This document shows, one piece after another, positions 29,784 through 39,523 of a stretch of DNA of 64,000 nucleotides. Under the pieces are notes generated by a model. The model ran no database searches. It worked only from the letters and a program-made list of their open reading frames with translations, and was not told the DNA's origin. How positions within the stretch are numbered: the stretch's first letter is position 1; each line of letters starts with the position of its first letter. Position numbers and translations under genes: made by a program. The DNA comes from Chrysophaeum taylorii (taxonomy: Eukaryota; Sar; Pelagophyceae; Pelagomonadales; Pelagomonadaceae), in assembly GCA_029834535.1 (NCBI GenBank), contig JAQMWT010000334.1, positions 124,001-188,000 of the forward strand. The letters run 5' to 3'.

Positions 29784-31232
29784 TCAAGCTGAGGGCTGGG
29801 CGTGAAGATCTCTTTGGAGCTGGAGGAGGGCGCGGACGAGGGTCGCGCAACGGAGGTCGGTGAGATGTGAGTCGAGGGCAGCTCGGGCGGCGGGGACGAG
29901 GTCGGCGATGGTTGTCTCCGTGGGCGGTTTGTCCTCCAACGTGGGGCGTCGGCGGAGGAGGGTGTCGAAGGCGAGGTCCCAAAACGCGGGGTCCCAGCCC
30001 CTCGGAAGCTTGTGGGGAGGATGATTTGGTGGTCGCGCGCAGGCGAGGATGTAGAGAACGACCCCGAGGGCGTAGATATCGATCTCGTGGCGCCAGGAAT
30101 GTCTCTTCCGGGCGGCGGGCGGCCACTCGAACTCGTCGACATGGGTCTTGGCACTGGCAAAGCGAGCTCTCGGAGCGTGTCGCTCGAGATCGATAGCGCG
30201 ACCAAAGTCGACCAGGACGAGACCAAAGCCGCGCAGGCGCATGGCCTCGGTCGCGTCGGTCGCATCGCCGTCGGCGTCCTTGCCAAAGCGAATCATGAGG
30301 TTGTCGGGTTTGAGATCGCAGTGGAGGATTCCGCAACGGTGGACGCGCGCCACGGCCTCGAGAGCTGCCGCGGCGAAGAAGAGCGCGACGGCCTGCGGGA
30401 GCTTGGGCGCGACGCGGAGCGCGTCTGCGAGGGAGGCGTCGTAGACGGGCATCGAGAGCGCGTGGGCGTCTCGCCAGAGCCAGAGCGCGCTAGGTTCAGC
30501 GACGTCTCCGGCGTAAATCCGTCGGCGGCGGCGCGGCGAGCGCGCGCTCGCGGGGCGCGTCCACACGACCTCATCGCAGCGCTCGGGATCGCGCGTCCAG
30601 AAGAGGTCCAGCGCGCGCGCCTCCCACGGGACGCGGCTCAGTTTCGTCTTGGCCTCGACCTTGAGCGCGAACGTCTCGCCGCCTCGCGAGACTTCGAACA
30701 CGGCACCGAACGCGCCGTGGCCCAGGTACGAGGACCGCTCGAACCACGGTTCCTTGGCTTTGAGGGTCCGTCGCTCGCCGCGGCTCCCGCACGCCTTGTG
30801 CTTGACGACAGAAAACGGTGCTGCCCGAGGTCTATCGTCGACCACGCGCGCCCGCGTCCACGTCGCCTCGCGCGACGTGGCTGCGGCCTCGAGCGACCGT
30901 CGATACTCGTCCACGAACGGGTCCGACGTGTCTTCCTCCGGAGGGGATCGCGTCCGCTTCACCGAAGAGGCTGTCTCTTCCCGATGATGATCATCCTCCT
31001 CGTTTGCGTCTGCTGCGGGGGATTTACGCTTCAAGGGCGCCGCGTTCTCCTTGTTCTTCTCCTCCTCCTCGGTCGCCGGTGTGCTCCGCCGTCCTTCGTC
31101 CACGCGGCGCCCAAACAGCACGTGCAAAGAGCACAGCGGCGCCCGCCGCGCCGAGCTGCTGCTCATCGTCCTGGATGATGATGCGAACGCCGAGTGTTGG
31201 CTGCTTCCAACCGCGCGAATCCAACGGCTCAC
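29784..31232 (-). CDS. BUB1: BUB1-type checkpoint protein kinase
   Basis: 482 residues. BUB1 kinases act at kinetochores in the spindle assembly checkpoint. Seen: a disordered N-terminus with a KEN box (KEN at 61-63, followed by AAPLKRKSP, a possible NLS). Then a kinase domain: Gly loop GHGAFG (171-176), Lys191 in FALKVE, catalytic loop HCDLKPDN (304-311), DFG (342-344) in LVLVDFGRAIDLERHAP. The DFGRAIDL segment and the following F-SAKTHVDEFEW correspond to BUB1's DFGRSIDM...F.AK..TSGF. The N-terminal TPR domain that targets animal and yeast BUB1 to KNL1 is absent. Met23 is an alternative start. It could be a shortened BUB1 or a related orphan kinase. Confidence 0.72.
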   Translation of the reverse strand: MSRWIRAVGSSQHSAFASSSRTMSSSSARRAPLCSLHVLFGRRVDEGRRSTPATEEEEKNKENAAPLKRKSPAADANEEDDHHREETASSVKRTRSPPEEDTSDPFVDEYRRSLEAAATSREATWTRARVVDDRPRAAPFSVVKHKACGSRGERRTLKAKEPWFERSSYLGHGAFGAVFEVSRGGETFALKVEAKTKLSRVPWEARALDLFWTRDPERCDEVVWTRPASARSPRRRRRIYAGDVAEPSALWLWRDAHALSMPVYDASLADALRVAPKLPQAVALFFAAAALEAVARVHRCGILHCDLKPDNLMIRFGKDADGDATDATEAMRLRGFGLVLVDFGRAIDLERHAPRARFASAKTHVDEFEWPPAARKRHSWRHEIDIYALGVVLYILACARPPNHPPHKLPRGWDPAFWDLAFDTLLRRRPTLEDKPPTETTIADLVPAARAALDSHLTDLRCATLVRALLQLQRDLHAQPSA

Positions 31233-31276
31233 TTACATGTTGACAGAAGCGGGTATCCCAACGGACCTTATATCAA

Positions 31277-32164
31277 TCAGCCCCTGTTCTTCGTTTCGTC
31301 CTTCTTGAGAACGGAGGCGATGACCTCGTAAGCCCCAAAGGCGAGCGAGGCCGACAAAATGGCCCGCCCGCTCGTCGTGACGAAGCGTCGCGCAAGGGTC
31401 GAAGCGCAGAGCGTCTGCGGGTCCACCCACCCTCGACCGCGCTTGTAGAGGGTCTGCAAGGGAAAGCGGACGGCGTGGCAGACGAGGCCTGCGGTCCCAC
31501 CTGCCGCCGCGGCGCGCAGACCGTCGTAGACATCGTCGCGCGGCTTGAAGACCCACGCAAAGGTAGCGAAAAAGCTGCTGAAAGACGCCGAATCGCGCGC
31601 GACGACGAGCGCAAAATTCCACGCCGACGGTCTCGCGGGAATGACGGCGCCGGAGCGCTGCCAGGCAACGATGGGCGACGTCGCAACGGCGTGCGCTGCG
31701 CCGCCGACGGCGCCAGCGACCCCCAAATCCCACAAGCTCATCCCCGTTTCCGCGCCGTTCGCTCGCAACGCCATATCCGTGTTTACCTCCGCGCGGTGCG
31801 CGCGGCGCGCGCGGTGTCGCAGAGTCCATTCGAACGCGCCAAACAGCACCACGCCGGCGAAAAAATGCCCAACCAGCTGCACGCTGAACGCGAGCGGCCT
31901 CGCCGCGTTGTCGTGCAGACCGACCTGTTCGTTGAGTTGCACCGCGACGCGCGTGTAGTTGAGATCAACGGGTCGATATCGACTAAGAAGCGCCTTGGTC
32001 GTCGGCACCTTTTTCAGTATGGCCATGATCATGCCGCGCGCGCCGCCGATTGCTTCACTTTGCGGGGTCGACGGCACAACCGAAGAATCATCTCCGCTCC
32101 GCGACGGAGAGCCCGTGAGCATCGTTTCCCGTCGATCGCTTACCCCTATTCCTGTGAGCATCAA
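31277..32164 (-). CDS. Mitochondrial carrier (SLC25)-like protein
   Basis: 295 residues, the usual carrier length. Two recognisable repeats: GAVGGAAHAVATSPIVAWQR (about 148-167), and AAAGGTAGLVCHAVRFPLQT with following LYKRGRGW (about 222-250). Each has the small-residue helix followed by Pro-x-(x) before a basic residue. The first repeat is more divergent (FAGVVLFGAFEWTLRHRARR). The canonical P-x-[DE]-x-x-[KR] is weakened (PIVAWQR, PLQTLYKR lack the acidic residue), so the matrix salt-bridge network is probably altered. Substrate unknown. It could alternatively be a peroxisomal or plastid member. Confidence 0.65.
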   Translation of the reverse strand: MMLTGIGVSDRRETMLTGSPSRSGDDSSVVPSTPQSEAIGGARGMIMAILKKVPTTKALLSRYRPVDLNYTRVAVQLNEQVGLHDNAARPLAFSVQLVGHFFAGVVLFGAFEWTLRHRARRAHRAEVNTDMALRANGAETGMSLWDLGVAGAVGGAAHAVATSPIVAWQRSGAVIPARPSAWNFALVVARDSASFSSFFATFAWVFKPRDDVYDGLRAAAAGGTAGLVCHAVRFPLQTLYKRGRGWVDPQTLCASTLARRFVTTSGRAILSASLAFGAYEVIASVLKKDETKNRG

Positions 32165-32394
32165 CGCCGTTGCCTAGAAGCAAAAGGGGAAAATTTTGTC
32201 GAATATGCGGGTTTGCCAATTGAGGATTTTTTTATTTTTTTTGGGGGGGGGGTGATTTGGGGGTATAGGAAGTTATAAACAAGGGGTCGTCGCAATTAGA
32301 GCAACGACATTGACTTAAATGGGTTCATTTTCGCTTAATTTGATTCGTATTGGCTTAATTCAGAAACTTAGTTAGATGTGACTTAAGTAAGAGC

Positions 32395-32706
32395 TGCAGA
32401 GCATTCAGCATGCAGTGGTAAGTCACCTGGGAAACCATCCCGTCTCATCATGAACGTCTGGAAGGTTAATTTGGGGAATGAAAGGTATGTTCCCTATATC
32501 CTCAGAACACGACAGGCGGCATCTAGAACTACACGAGAAAGGCTAAGTGTGTAATGCTACATACCTCGGGACGCGCTAGTACATCGTGATGAGCTTGAGC
32601 ACAAGACTAAGGACTATAAGTTTGTGTGAGAGGAAAGGAGAAGGGTAAGGAAGAGATCACACTCTCAACGGACGGATAAGGGTAAGAGGCATCAGATTTC
32701 TCTGCA
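32395..32706 (-). repeat. Copia-family LTR A (distal copy of duplicated 3' end)
   Basis: The ends TGCAGAG...CTCTGCA form a 7-bp inverted repeat, and the LTR is 312 bp. On the minus strand it is directly preceded by CATCTCGAGGGGG, a polypurine tract. The 284 bp between it and LTR B (32707-32990) repeat 33306-33583. 32165-32394, to its left, has no gene. Confidence 0.9.
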
Positions 32707-32990
32707 CCCCCTCGAGATGTCCTAAGCGCAAGGTGCGACCATAGAACATCTCTTGAGAAAGATGATGATGAAGAAAAAAAAAAAGGAGTATACAGTCTTG
32801 ATGGCCGCAGAGGTCACATACGAAGCATCAAGAGTATAGAAGGAGTGTCTTAAGGCTTAGATTTGGTGGAGTTAGTTAGTTAGAACTGAGAGTAGATTTG
32901 ATGCTCTTGACCAGAACGTTACGAAACACAGCAGAAGGTACAACAGATAGTGTGTTAGGATTATCTGAGGTGGTAGACATCATTACTGGT

Positions 32991-33305
32991 TGCAGAGCAT
33001 TTAGCATGCAGTGATAAGTCACCTGGGAAACCATCCCGTCTCATCATGAACGCCTGGAAGCACTTAATTCGGGGAATGGGAGGTATGTTCCCTATATCCT
33101 CAGAACACGACAGGCGGCATCTAGAACTACACGAGAAAGGTTAAGTGTATAGTGCTACATACCTCGGGACGCGCTAGACCATGATGATGAGCTTGAGCAC
33201 AAATCAGAGGACTAATTGACTGTGTAGAAAGGAAGAAGAAAGGGTAAGGAAGAGATCACGCTCTCAACGGACGGATAAGGGTAAGAGGCAGCAGATTTCT
33301 CTGCA
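32991..33305 (-). repeat. Copia-family LTR B (proximal 3' LTR)
   Basis: 315 bp, ends TGCAGAG...CTCTGCA, preceded on the minus strand by the same polypurine tract CGAGGGGG. Together with 33306-33583 it forms one unit of a tandem duplication of about 595 bp. The other unit is 32395-32990. Confidence 0.9.
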
Positions 33306-33450
33306 CCCCCTCGAGATGTCTTAAGCGCAAGGTGCGACTACAGTACATCTCTTGAGAAAGATGATGATGAAGGAAAGAAAAAAAAAAGGAGAATACAGTC
33401 TTGATGGTCGCAGAGGTCACATACGAAGCATCAAGAGTATAGAAGGGGTC

Positions 33451-34769
33451 TTAGGGCTTGGACTTGGTGGAGCTGAGAGTCGATTTGACCCTTTTGAACA
33501 GAACATTACGAAACACAGGTACAACAGACAGTGTGTTAGGATTATCTGAGGTGAGGTGGTAGATGTCGTTAGTTGTTACCGGTTCGAGAGTGTTGGAATC
33601 ATCGTCAGCTTCTGCTGTAAGGTGGTGAACACCAATAGCTGAATGATGTGGTGCCAAGTGAAATGTGAGTGCAAGTAGAGCATTCAGTATGGATGGCAAA
33701 AGAGAATCTAGTTGTAAGGTGTCCAGTTGGTTTTCCAAGAAGTTGGACTTGGCGAACGGATCCGTGAAGATAGAAGAGTTTCCTGGAGCAGGTCGACTTG
33801 TTGACGCAAGGCGTCGAAATCAGCAAACGAAGCAGAAGACGTAGGAGGTGACGATGGCGAAGATATCTCCAGAGTAGGGTCTGGCGTAGAGTGTAAGTAG
33901 TTTAACGACGTTTCGGTCAACGTTTAAAAAAAAGAGCGCAGAAAGTCTTAATGTTCTGCCTGAGTATAAGTGGGGCCGAACATTACATCCCGGAGTGATG
34001 GCGGTTTTGTATCATCAGAAAATGATACGTAGTCGTCAAGATGTTGTACCCACGATCGAGCAACAGTAGTAATCACATGCTGAATTTGGATGGCTTGCAC
34101 CTAGCCTGAGCTTTGCGACTCTGTGTTCGAACAAGAGTCACAAGGAAATTAAGATGCTCAAGGTGCATCTGTGTTATAAGCCGAAGATCCAGTGCGAATG
34201 GCAATTGTATGTATGGAAGAATCTGTTGTGGCCAGGGCGGATACGAAGAAGATCAAGTTAACAAGTGGCGGGAGTTGAGCTAGCATGTTTGTCAAAAGAG
34301 TATATAACTCCCTTGGTATATGATAGATGCGTATGAGGGTAGCGCGTATATGACCAGCTGAGCGCGCATCACAAGGGAATTGGAAGGAAGTATCATTGCG
34401 AGCATATACAGTAGGTTGTCTTCGCTCGTACACAGCATAGTCCATGCTGAGGCCATCCTGGAACGTCAGCGACTGAAGTGAGATATGCGCGGCTGGTGTC
34501 GGTGCAACCGCAGCAGCCTGTGTGGTAGCAGTAGTAGCAGTCATGGTTTGTCGCTTTTGCGACAACCTGGGAGAGGGTTCGGCCGTGGAGAGCGAGCGTG
34601 GGACTGTCCTTCGAACGATTGGGGACGATTGGGGAGATGCCGCGGCCACGGGAGTGCCAAGAAAAGGACATGAGCGACACTCACACACGTACAAAAAAAT
34701 TGTGGCAAAAGAAGGTAGGGCCAGGGCTAGTTTAACGACGTTGCGGTCACTAGGGTTAGGCATCTTCAA
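33451..34769 (-). other. Extra segment between RNase H and 3' LTR
   Basis: It holds a 203-codon frame (34769-34158, Thr/Ala-rich start MTATTATTQAAAVAPTPAAH) and gag-C-terminus-like fragments (33920-33451). Copia elements normally end soon after RNase H, so this is either an additional ORF of this family or a rearranged piece. The motif TTTAACGACGTTGCGGTC lies at 34734 and a variant at 33903. Confidence 0.5.
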
Positions 34770-34894
34770 TCCTGTAAAGGCGTGTCGTCAGAGGCATGAT
34801 GCATACCGAGTAGAGAACGAAAAGTGGAGAACTCAGCAGCAAGTGGCTTTGTAAAACCATCAGCCACATTTAGCTTGCCGGGAACATGGTGGAC

Positions 34895-36720
34895 TCAATT
34901 TTTCTGTAGCGAGATGTACTCACGGATCTTAAACCATCTGGTCGACAGTGCCTTGGAACGAGATGATCCATCTGGGTTATTAGAGGTGTGAACGGCAGCA
35001 GCATTGTCAGACAAGAGAGGTAGGCTTCTGATGAAGCGCATATCTTCAGCTATCGGGTTGTCATTGTCATCGAAATCAACAGGATCAGCGGTGTTCTCAC
35101 CATTAACATTGTTTACGTAGAAGGTGGGGTTGACGACAAAGGAGAGTTCCAACAGTAGCTTGCGTAGCCAAACAGCTTCATCAGCACAAATACTGAGGGC
35201 AATCAACTCAGCTTCGTGAGTTGAGCAGGAGACAATCGGTTGAAGCTTGCTTTTCCAACCTATAAGGCAGTTGAAAAGATAGAAGACAAACCCGGTGGTA
35301 GATTTCCTATCTTCCTGTGCTAAGGAAGGGGCGTTGTCAGCGTCAACCAAGGCAACTCAGGGATCAAACTGTCCAGTGGATACATCCTGCGGTTGGTAGT
35401 CGACCACAGTGGAGAGATCAATCGATTAGCGGAGACAGTGCGAAGGTGAGCTTCAATAGCATTACCTTTAGGATGGAACCAGAGGCGAAGTGAGCGGTTT
35501 TCCGGCTTCCTCAAGTAGCGTAGCAGGTGTTCTAGCATTTGAACGTGAACATACGTGGGTGCATGCATACCACGCGAACATCTGCCCAAGGCTTGCGAGA
35601 AGTCAGGTCTGCAGGCCGCTTGCATGAACACCAGCTTGCCAAGGAGGGTGGCAAAGTGCGAATTGATGTACAACTCTGTTTCAGAGCTGGGAGTGCCATC
35701 TTTATACTTGAAGGACGATGACATAGGATATTTAAGCGGGGTCAGTTGCCGCAAGACATGGTGATCAGCGAAGAGTTCATCAAGCTTGGCTTGCACATCC
35801 AGAGAAATGGATCCATCAGATGTGCGACACACACGCGTGCCTAGGAGGGTATGGACAGGTTCGAACTGCTCTACAGCATACCGTTTGTGGTGGGCATCCT
35901 GTAACTCAGTACGAAGAGTGTCATCATTGGACACAATAACAATGTCGTCTACAGACAGACTGCATACGACGAACTTAGCATGTGCGGATACTCGAGCATA
36001 TAGGCAAGAGTCCGAATGCAGGCGCTTGTAGCCAAGGCTACGGAAGAAGCCGTCTATCTCTTTGTTCCAAAGAGATGGTGATTGCCGAAGTCCATAAAGT
36101 GACTTCAGCAGTTTCGGTAGGCGTTGGCCCTTGTACTTAGCGTCATCAGGGTCGATAAGCTTAATGCCGTCTGGTAACTGAACATAGACGTTGGCATCAA
36201 TGTCAGACTGAACGAAGGCTTTCGGGACGTCTGCGTGGTAGACAGGCAATTGCTTGTATGCTGCAATAGCCAGTAGTACCCGGATTGCGGTCATTGTGGC
36301 CATTGGGCTGAAGGTGCCAAAGAAATCGGCGCCAAGAGATGCTAGGAAGCCACGTAGCACGAGGCGGGCCTTGTGCTTAACGTATTTGCCTGCAGAGTCT
36401 GTTTTAATCTTCAGCACCATTCTGCTGTCAATAGGGCGAGAGACACCGTCGGGTAAAGAAAGTTTGAAGCAGCCAAAGCGGATAATGTCGTGGAGTTCCT
36501 TGGCGATGGCCTTGAGGTAGGCGTGCCTGTCTTCGAGCGACATACCGTGGAGGCACTTAAGTTTGTATTCGTCGATGGACACGTCCGCTTCTTGGACCTT
36601 ATATTCGTCAGGACCAGCAGTGGCTGGTGAACAATAGTTTAACGACGTTGCGGTCGAGGCAGTGTGCGCGACTTCGGGATAAGCGGAAACAGCGTCAGTA
36701 GGAGGGGTAGAAGAAGCAGA
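34895..36720 (-). pseudogene. Copia reverse transcriptase and RNase H, broken
   Basis: Reverse transcriptase (RVT_2 type) runs from 36560 to about 35350. It includes RPIDSRMVLKIKTDSAGKYV, KHKARLVLRGFLASLGADFF, AFVQSDIDANVYVQLPDG, KLLKSLYGLRQSPSLWNKEI and the catalytic box SVDDIVIV, where Copia elements usually have YVDD. RNase H follows in another frame (35345-34895): DADNAPSLAQEDRKSTTGFV, SCSTHEAELIALS and LSDNAAAVHTSNN. One frameshift near 35340 separates them. The upstream 160 codons of the open frame are only antisense to the neighbouring gene. The Tyr-to-Ser change in the active box and the frameshift make activity unlikely. Confidence 0.9.
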
Positions 36721-36726
36721 TTCCAA

Positions 36727-37302
36727 ATGAATATGGAGATCGCGAGCGCCCAGAAGATTGCCAACGCCAAGATCAACGTCTTCCAGGAAATGGCCACCGC
36801 GGACGACGTCGACGCTATCGCTGACGCCTTGAAAGCGGGCTTCCAGTCGACCACCGACAAGCTGAACAAAAAGATTACGGCCGCCATTCCGCTTGGTGGT
36901 GTTGGTGACGCCGCCGCGCACGCGGGAGATGTCACAAAGTTGACGACGGCTGACCTGGCCCTCCAACAGCAGCAGGCGTCCCAGGACTCCAAGGGGGAGG
37001 AGGAGGAGGAAGCCCTCTTCAGCGCCCAGGTTTACCTGAATTCGTTGGAGCGGTCGACGGCGGCGCTGCTGCCCGAGCTCAAGGAGGACCTCGACGAGGA
37101 AGTCCGGGCGTCGTACTCGAAGCACGATCCCAAGCTTGAACAGCTCGTTACGCTCTGCGACGACTTCGGGTTTACGACGTCATCGCTTGGGTCGTCGCCG
37201 TGTACGACGACGGGTGAAAAGTTCGGGAACACCCTCGCGGCCGCCCAGACGACGTACGCGACCCTCGTGTCCCGGCCGATCGTCGCAGCTCTCACCAAAT
37301 AA
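36727..37302 (+). CDS. Helical soluble protein next to a truncated Copia element
   Basis: 191 residues from the Met at 36727. The open frame extends upstream into Copia sequence, which is not used here. The protein is helical with an early stretch NMEIASAQKIANAKINVFQE, a central QQQQ/EEEEE low-complexity segment and ALFSAQVYLNSLERSTAALL. No signal peptide, no membrane segment, no family recognised. The truncated retroelement ends within about 10 bp of the start codon, so the native promoter and perhaps the true N-terminus may have been lost. Confidence 0.5.
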   Translation: MNMEIASAQKIANAKINVFQEMATADDVDAIADALKAGFQSTTDKLNKKITAAIPLGGVGDAAAHAGDVTKLTTADLALQQQQASQDSKGEEEEEALFSAQVYLNSLERSTAALLPELKEDLDEEVRASYSKHDPKLEQLVTLCDDFGFTTSSLGSSPCTTTGEKFGNTLAAAQTTYATLVSRPIVAALTK

Positions 37303-38077
37303 ATCCCTCAAAGTGATCGACCCCGCGGCCAAGTTTGCGTCGTCGGTCGACACCATGTCCGATTGAGAGTTTGCTTGCAGGTGTTGGCACGTTTGGATTG
37401 CTGTGGTGCTATTCCGCTCACCATCGCGCGGGTGGTTGGTTACCTCGACATGCAGCTGACCGCCTTCAACGACCGACTGACCGCTTGGTGAACGGCGAGA
37501 TACGCGGGGTCCAATATCAAACCACGACCCCAGAATGTAAAACTTGAGCATTCAAACAAACATCTCGCACCGGCACCGTGATCCTTTCTCGACGCACGTC
37601 TTCGACTTGAGACGCGCCGTTACGCGCGGGATGTAATCCCGCGCGCACATCTCCGGCCAGCAGGAAACCACGCCATCTACTGCTGGATGAAGAGCACGAA
37701 GGGGGGCAGGCAATGGGGACTGTCTTGCCGCGCACGGCGCGCGAGCATGGTTCAGGCCATAGCGAGCGCTCGCATCTTCGCTAGGTCGTTGATGCAGCAG
37801 GGTTTTGAGAAGCCCGAACTACTATCACTCATTCATTCATTCATTCATTCATTCATTCATTCATTCATTCATTCATTCATTCATTCATTCATGAGCGGCA
37901 TTAACAGGCCAATCAGACGGCCGCCGGGCCTTTCTGCTCGCGTGTCGCGGCGCGAATATTGGGGCACGAACGCACCTGCTTTGTCGTTCGGCCGCAACTT
38001 CCCGCGTCTGCCGAGACCCCAATGCTCGCCCTGCCGGCGGCGCGGCCACTTTTTCAATCGCGGGATATGATGCACCA
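37303..38077. repeat. Convergent spacer with CATT microsatellite
   Basis: No gene. A (CATT)16 tract lies at 37829-37892, about 190 bp beyond the stop of the minus-strand sialyltransferase. A short inverted repeat GCGCGGGATGTAATCCCGCGC lies near 37624-37644. Confidence 0.7.
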
Positions 38078-39106
38078 TTATATAACAACAAAAGTCTCGG
38101 TGCTCTGGACACTCTCTAATTGCGCTGCCGGATCGATGTTGTCAGCAAGAGAATTTTCGGAAGTCGTGGTCTCCGTTGTTGCCGTCTCTGTCGTGATCTC
38201 TGTTTCGGGGTCCCTTTGGGTTGCTTGAACAGACTCAGGTTGTTGCCAGGGGACTCGGCGTCGCGATGAGGGCGGGAGGAGCAGTGCGCTGTTGAAGGCG
38301 CCGCGAGGTTCGGGCGGTCTCGGGACGCTCATTCCGGCGTAGGCAAAACGCACGCGCGTCGGGTTCTGGTTGACGATGCGGGTGAGGTAGCGGTCGTCGC
38401 AGGAGAGGTCGTGCATGGATTCGACCTTGTTGGCGTCGTAGTAGTGGTAGGAGGCACCTTTGTCGCCCATAAATCCAAAGAGCGATACGTCCCGGCACAT
38501 ATAAATCGCGGAAAGGACACCAAGGGTCCCCGCGAGTGGCGTGTGAGTGCCGTTGCAGTTGCCGCTCTGCTCGAACCCGAGATAGTCCTTCAAATCAAAG
38601 GTCTTGTCGGCCCCGCGAAATCTATCACAGACCTCTCGCGGCGCCGACCGGGCGTGGCCGGGAAACGCCGTCAAGAACAGCTCGTCCCTAAAGGTCGAAA
38701 CGTTCCGGCAAAGTCGATGCGTTTGATTTTTCGCGATCGTGCTCGTGCATACGTGGTTCGTGTAGCGGTACGTCGTGCGCGAGCCCACGTGTTGCTCGTA
38801 GCCGCGCGTCGGTGCATCGTTGAACCGAAATACCTCATCGTGTTGGTCAATCAAACGCCCAAACCTCGAATGAAGCAAGCTGCCGGAGGACGCCACAACG
38901 GCACACGTCCCGCGCGACCCGTACCGGATGCGAAGCGGGATGCACTGCCGCGCCGCGGCGACGACAAAAACACTCAGGATAAAACAACCAGATAGCATTC
39001 CAAAAATGCCGTGCTCAAATTTTTGGGAATAACTAAATGAGCGGAATTGGATACGTCCTACGAATTCCTGTGAGGCGCCAGTTCTTGAATGATTCCAGGA
39101 CCACAC
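38078..39106 (-). CDS. Sialyltransferase-like protein (GT29)
   Basis: 342 residues. It has type II membrane topology with the anchor GMLSGCFILSVFVVAAA (about 36-52). The large sialyl motif is CAVVASSGSLLHSRFGRLID and following HDEVFRFNDAPT, with VGSRTTYRYTNH (about 68-118). The small motif is PLAGTLGVLSAIYMCRDVSL (190-209). Motif III is SYHYY (219-223), and the VS motif is HDLSCDD (H232, with Asp where Glu is usual). GT29 enzymes transfer sialic acid from CMP-sialic acid. Plant and algal members have been linked to Kdo or to pectin. A Thr/Glu-rich tail follows. Donor specificity is unknown. Confidence 0.88.
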   Translation of the reverse strand: MWSWNHSRTGASQEFVGRIQFRSFSYSQKFEHGIFGMLSGCFILSVFVVAAARQCIPLRIRYGSRGTCAVVASSGSLLHSRFGRLIDQHDEVFRFNDAPTRGYEQHVGSRTTYRYTNHVCTSTIAKNQTHRLCRNVSTFRDELFLTAFPGHARSAPREVCDRFRGADKTFDLKDYLGFEQSGNCNGTHTPLAGTLGVLSAIYMCRDVSLFGFMGDKGASYHYYDANKVESMHDLSCDDRYLTRIVNQNPTRVRFAYAGMSVPRPPEPRGAFNSALLLPPSSRRRVPWQQPESVQATQRDPETEITTETATTETTTSENSLADNIDPAAQLESVQSTETFVVI

Positions 39107-39523
39107 TATAATAATATGAATTCGAGAGCTCGCAAATATAAAGTACCTTTACCTCAAGTCGAGCTTTGATAATGATCTTTATTATCAGTACAAGTCATCG
39201 AGCTTTGATTAAATATTCAATCAACGCTTGTACCACCACCACCACTGCAGCATCACGATGCTGCTACAGTGTCCTCCTGAGACCCAGAGCCTGCTCGGCG
39301 CTTCGTGGTTGCCTCCTCTCGCGGAAGGTCGTGGCTGAGTGTGCAAAAAGGAAGCTGCGACAGCGTCTGCCTCCTGGCCTCTGTGGTGATCCACGTGGTG
39401 CTCTAGGCCACAACAATCCGCTGTCCCCAGAACATTCTGGGCAGAGGGTAAGATTTACCACACTTGTAAATCCGATCGAGATCGTTCAAATTTAGGATTT
39501 GGGTGCAAAAGAAGTCTGAATGA
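39107..39523. other. Spacer, no gene recognised
   Basis: Shared upstream region of the divergent sialyltransferase and the membrane-protein gene. It contains ATCGAGCTTTGAT twice (39158 and 39198). Short frames only. Confidence 0.4.

Larger units (their letters stand above)
32395..36722 (-). mobile_element. 5'-truncated Copia retroelement with duplicated 3' end
   Basis: Order on the minus strand: Ser/Thr/Pro linker, reverse transcriptase and RNase H (36720-34900), about 1.3 kb of further sequence, then 3' flank plus LTR twice. The gag, protease and integrase parts and the 5' LTR are missing. The break lies near 36715-36725, right beside the start of the plus-strand gene at 36727. Base composition is lower in GC than the neighbouring genes. 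The LTRs match the plus-orientation element at 60528. Confidence 0.88.

Noticed and set aside
35320-37125. 601-codon minus frame taken as one protein
   Set aside because: Only the part below about 36720 is Copia RT. The upper 160 codons are antisense to the gene at 36727.
37829-37892. CATT array as a CRISPR or structured array
   Set aside because: A plain 4-bp microsatellite with no spacers. No repeat-spacer pattern was seen anywhere in the window.
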